IMG/VR virus record: IMGVR_UViG_3300024520_000087
Coordinates: 1 to 56,483 of that record
Length of the DNA stretch: 56,483 nucleotides
Direction: 5' to 3' (one strand)
Source of the DNA: a virus
Part shown: positions 56,322 through 56,483 of the stretch, piece by piece
How the letters are laid out: the number at the start of each line of letters is the position of its first letter
How positions within the stretch are numbered: position 1 is the first letter of the stretch
The notes under the pieces: generated by a model
The model's database searches: none
The model's input: the letters and a program-made list of their open reading frames with translations, nothing else
What the model was told of the DNA's origin: nothing
Translations under genes and position numbers: made by a program

Positions 56322-56483
56322 AACTAGTAGTAGCATCGAGAAATGGCATAAGCCAAGTAGACACCGAGACTAATATTGTCACTCCGTTCTTTGAAGACTC
56401 CCTCCCAGAAGCTTGGGACGCTTACGGTATTAGCTGGAACCACGAAGGACTATTTGTAATCGTCAGAGTTCAGGGAGGTCTAA
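56321..56483 (+). CDS. Beta-propeller-like protein (5' part; continues at base 1)
   Basis: ATG 56321 shares a base with the preceding TGA stop. The frame (MKLVVASRNGISQVDTETN...) continues through the terminal overlap into 1-815 without a stop, which confirms circularity. See the entry at 1-815. Confidence 0.85.
56349..56483. repeat. Terminal overlap of a circular contig (copy 2)
   Basis: Matches 1-135 except for G at 56357 versus C at 9. This copy gives Val at that codon. As the first bases of a contig are the least supported, this copy is the more reliable. Confidence 0.93.

Noticed and set aside
940-56336. Many minus-strand ORFs of 60-180 codons (for example 14325-14879, 27650-28177, 19541-19972)
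   Set aside because: They lie opposite longer, well-supported + strand genes, their composition is that of reverse-complement shadows (runs of Ser, Leu, Phe), and none has a ribosome site or recognisable motif.
1-56483. CRISPR array, integrase, attachment site or lysogeny repressor
   Set aside because: No spaced identical repeats with unique spacers, no tyrosine or serine recombinase motif and no two-domain repressor were found.

Overview
The window is the complete genome of a tailed double-stranded DNA phage, assembled as a circular contig. The last 135 bases repeat the first 135 with one mismatch, so the molecule is about 56,348 bp. One gene runs across the junction: its start is at 56321 and its body is at 1-815. 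Every gene I accept is on the + strand. The genome is AT-rich and uses the standard bacterial code; TAA, TAG and TGA all act as stops. Genes are tightly packed, often with ATGA overlaps or the junction TAATATG. Virion genes have strong GGAGG-type ribosome binding sites, while several operon-head genes look leaderless. The sequence does not identify the host. No integrase or lysogeny module is visible, and neither is a DNA polymerase, helicase or primase.

Layout. 2.6-4.4 kb holds small membrane and zinc-binding proteins and a YopX-family protein. 4.4-5.15 kb is a gene-free region with repeats and hairpins. 5.15-15.8 kb is an early-type region. It contains an RNA repair pair (RNA ligase 1 and polynucleotide kinase-phosphatase), a Phd/YefM-like protein, two conserved phage proteins around a G-rich purine tract, a zinc-finger protein with homing-endonuclease-type repeats, an XRE regulator, HAD, HIT and methyltransferase genes, and many tiny ORFs. 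15.4-15.8 kb carries structured RNA-like sequence just before the terminase genes. 15.8-41.4 kb is the late region. It runs terminase, portal, a run of very basic small proteins, scaffold, capsid, a glycosyltransferase, fibre-like beta proteins, head-tail adaptor, a tail or stabilisation protein, a lytic transglycosylase, ejection-type proteins, then a spanin/holin-like protein, amidase and holin. This gene set suggests a podovirus. 41.4-47.1 kb is the replication and middle region: a lambda O-like initiator with internal iterons, small regulators, an SPFH/prohibitin-like membrane protein and a NinG-like protein. 47.1-56.3 kb, continuing over the junction to 2.6 kb, is a 12 kb glycan island of glycosyltransferases, methyltransferases, a sugar epimerase and an HNH endonuclease.

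How the parts fit. Five promoters place the -35 hexamer exactly 36 nt before an ATG, and a sixth places it 37 nt before. The transcript would start at or next to the start codon. These promoters head the 5.1 kb early block, the Phd-like gene, the terminase/late operon, an HTH gene, the initiator gene and a zinc-finger gene, so they look like the phage's main regulatory set. The initiator probably binds the 17/23-nt repeats inside its own gene to start replication with host enzymes. RNA repair enzymes would counter tRNA-cutting defences. The glycan island, together with a glycosyltransferase gene beside the capsid gene, suggests a glycosylated virion or a modified host surface.
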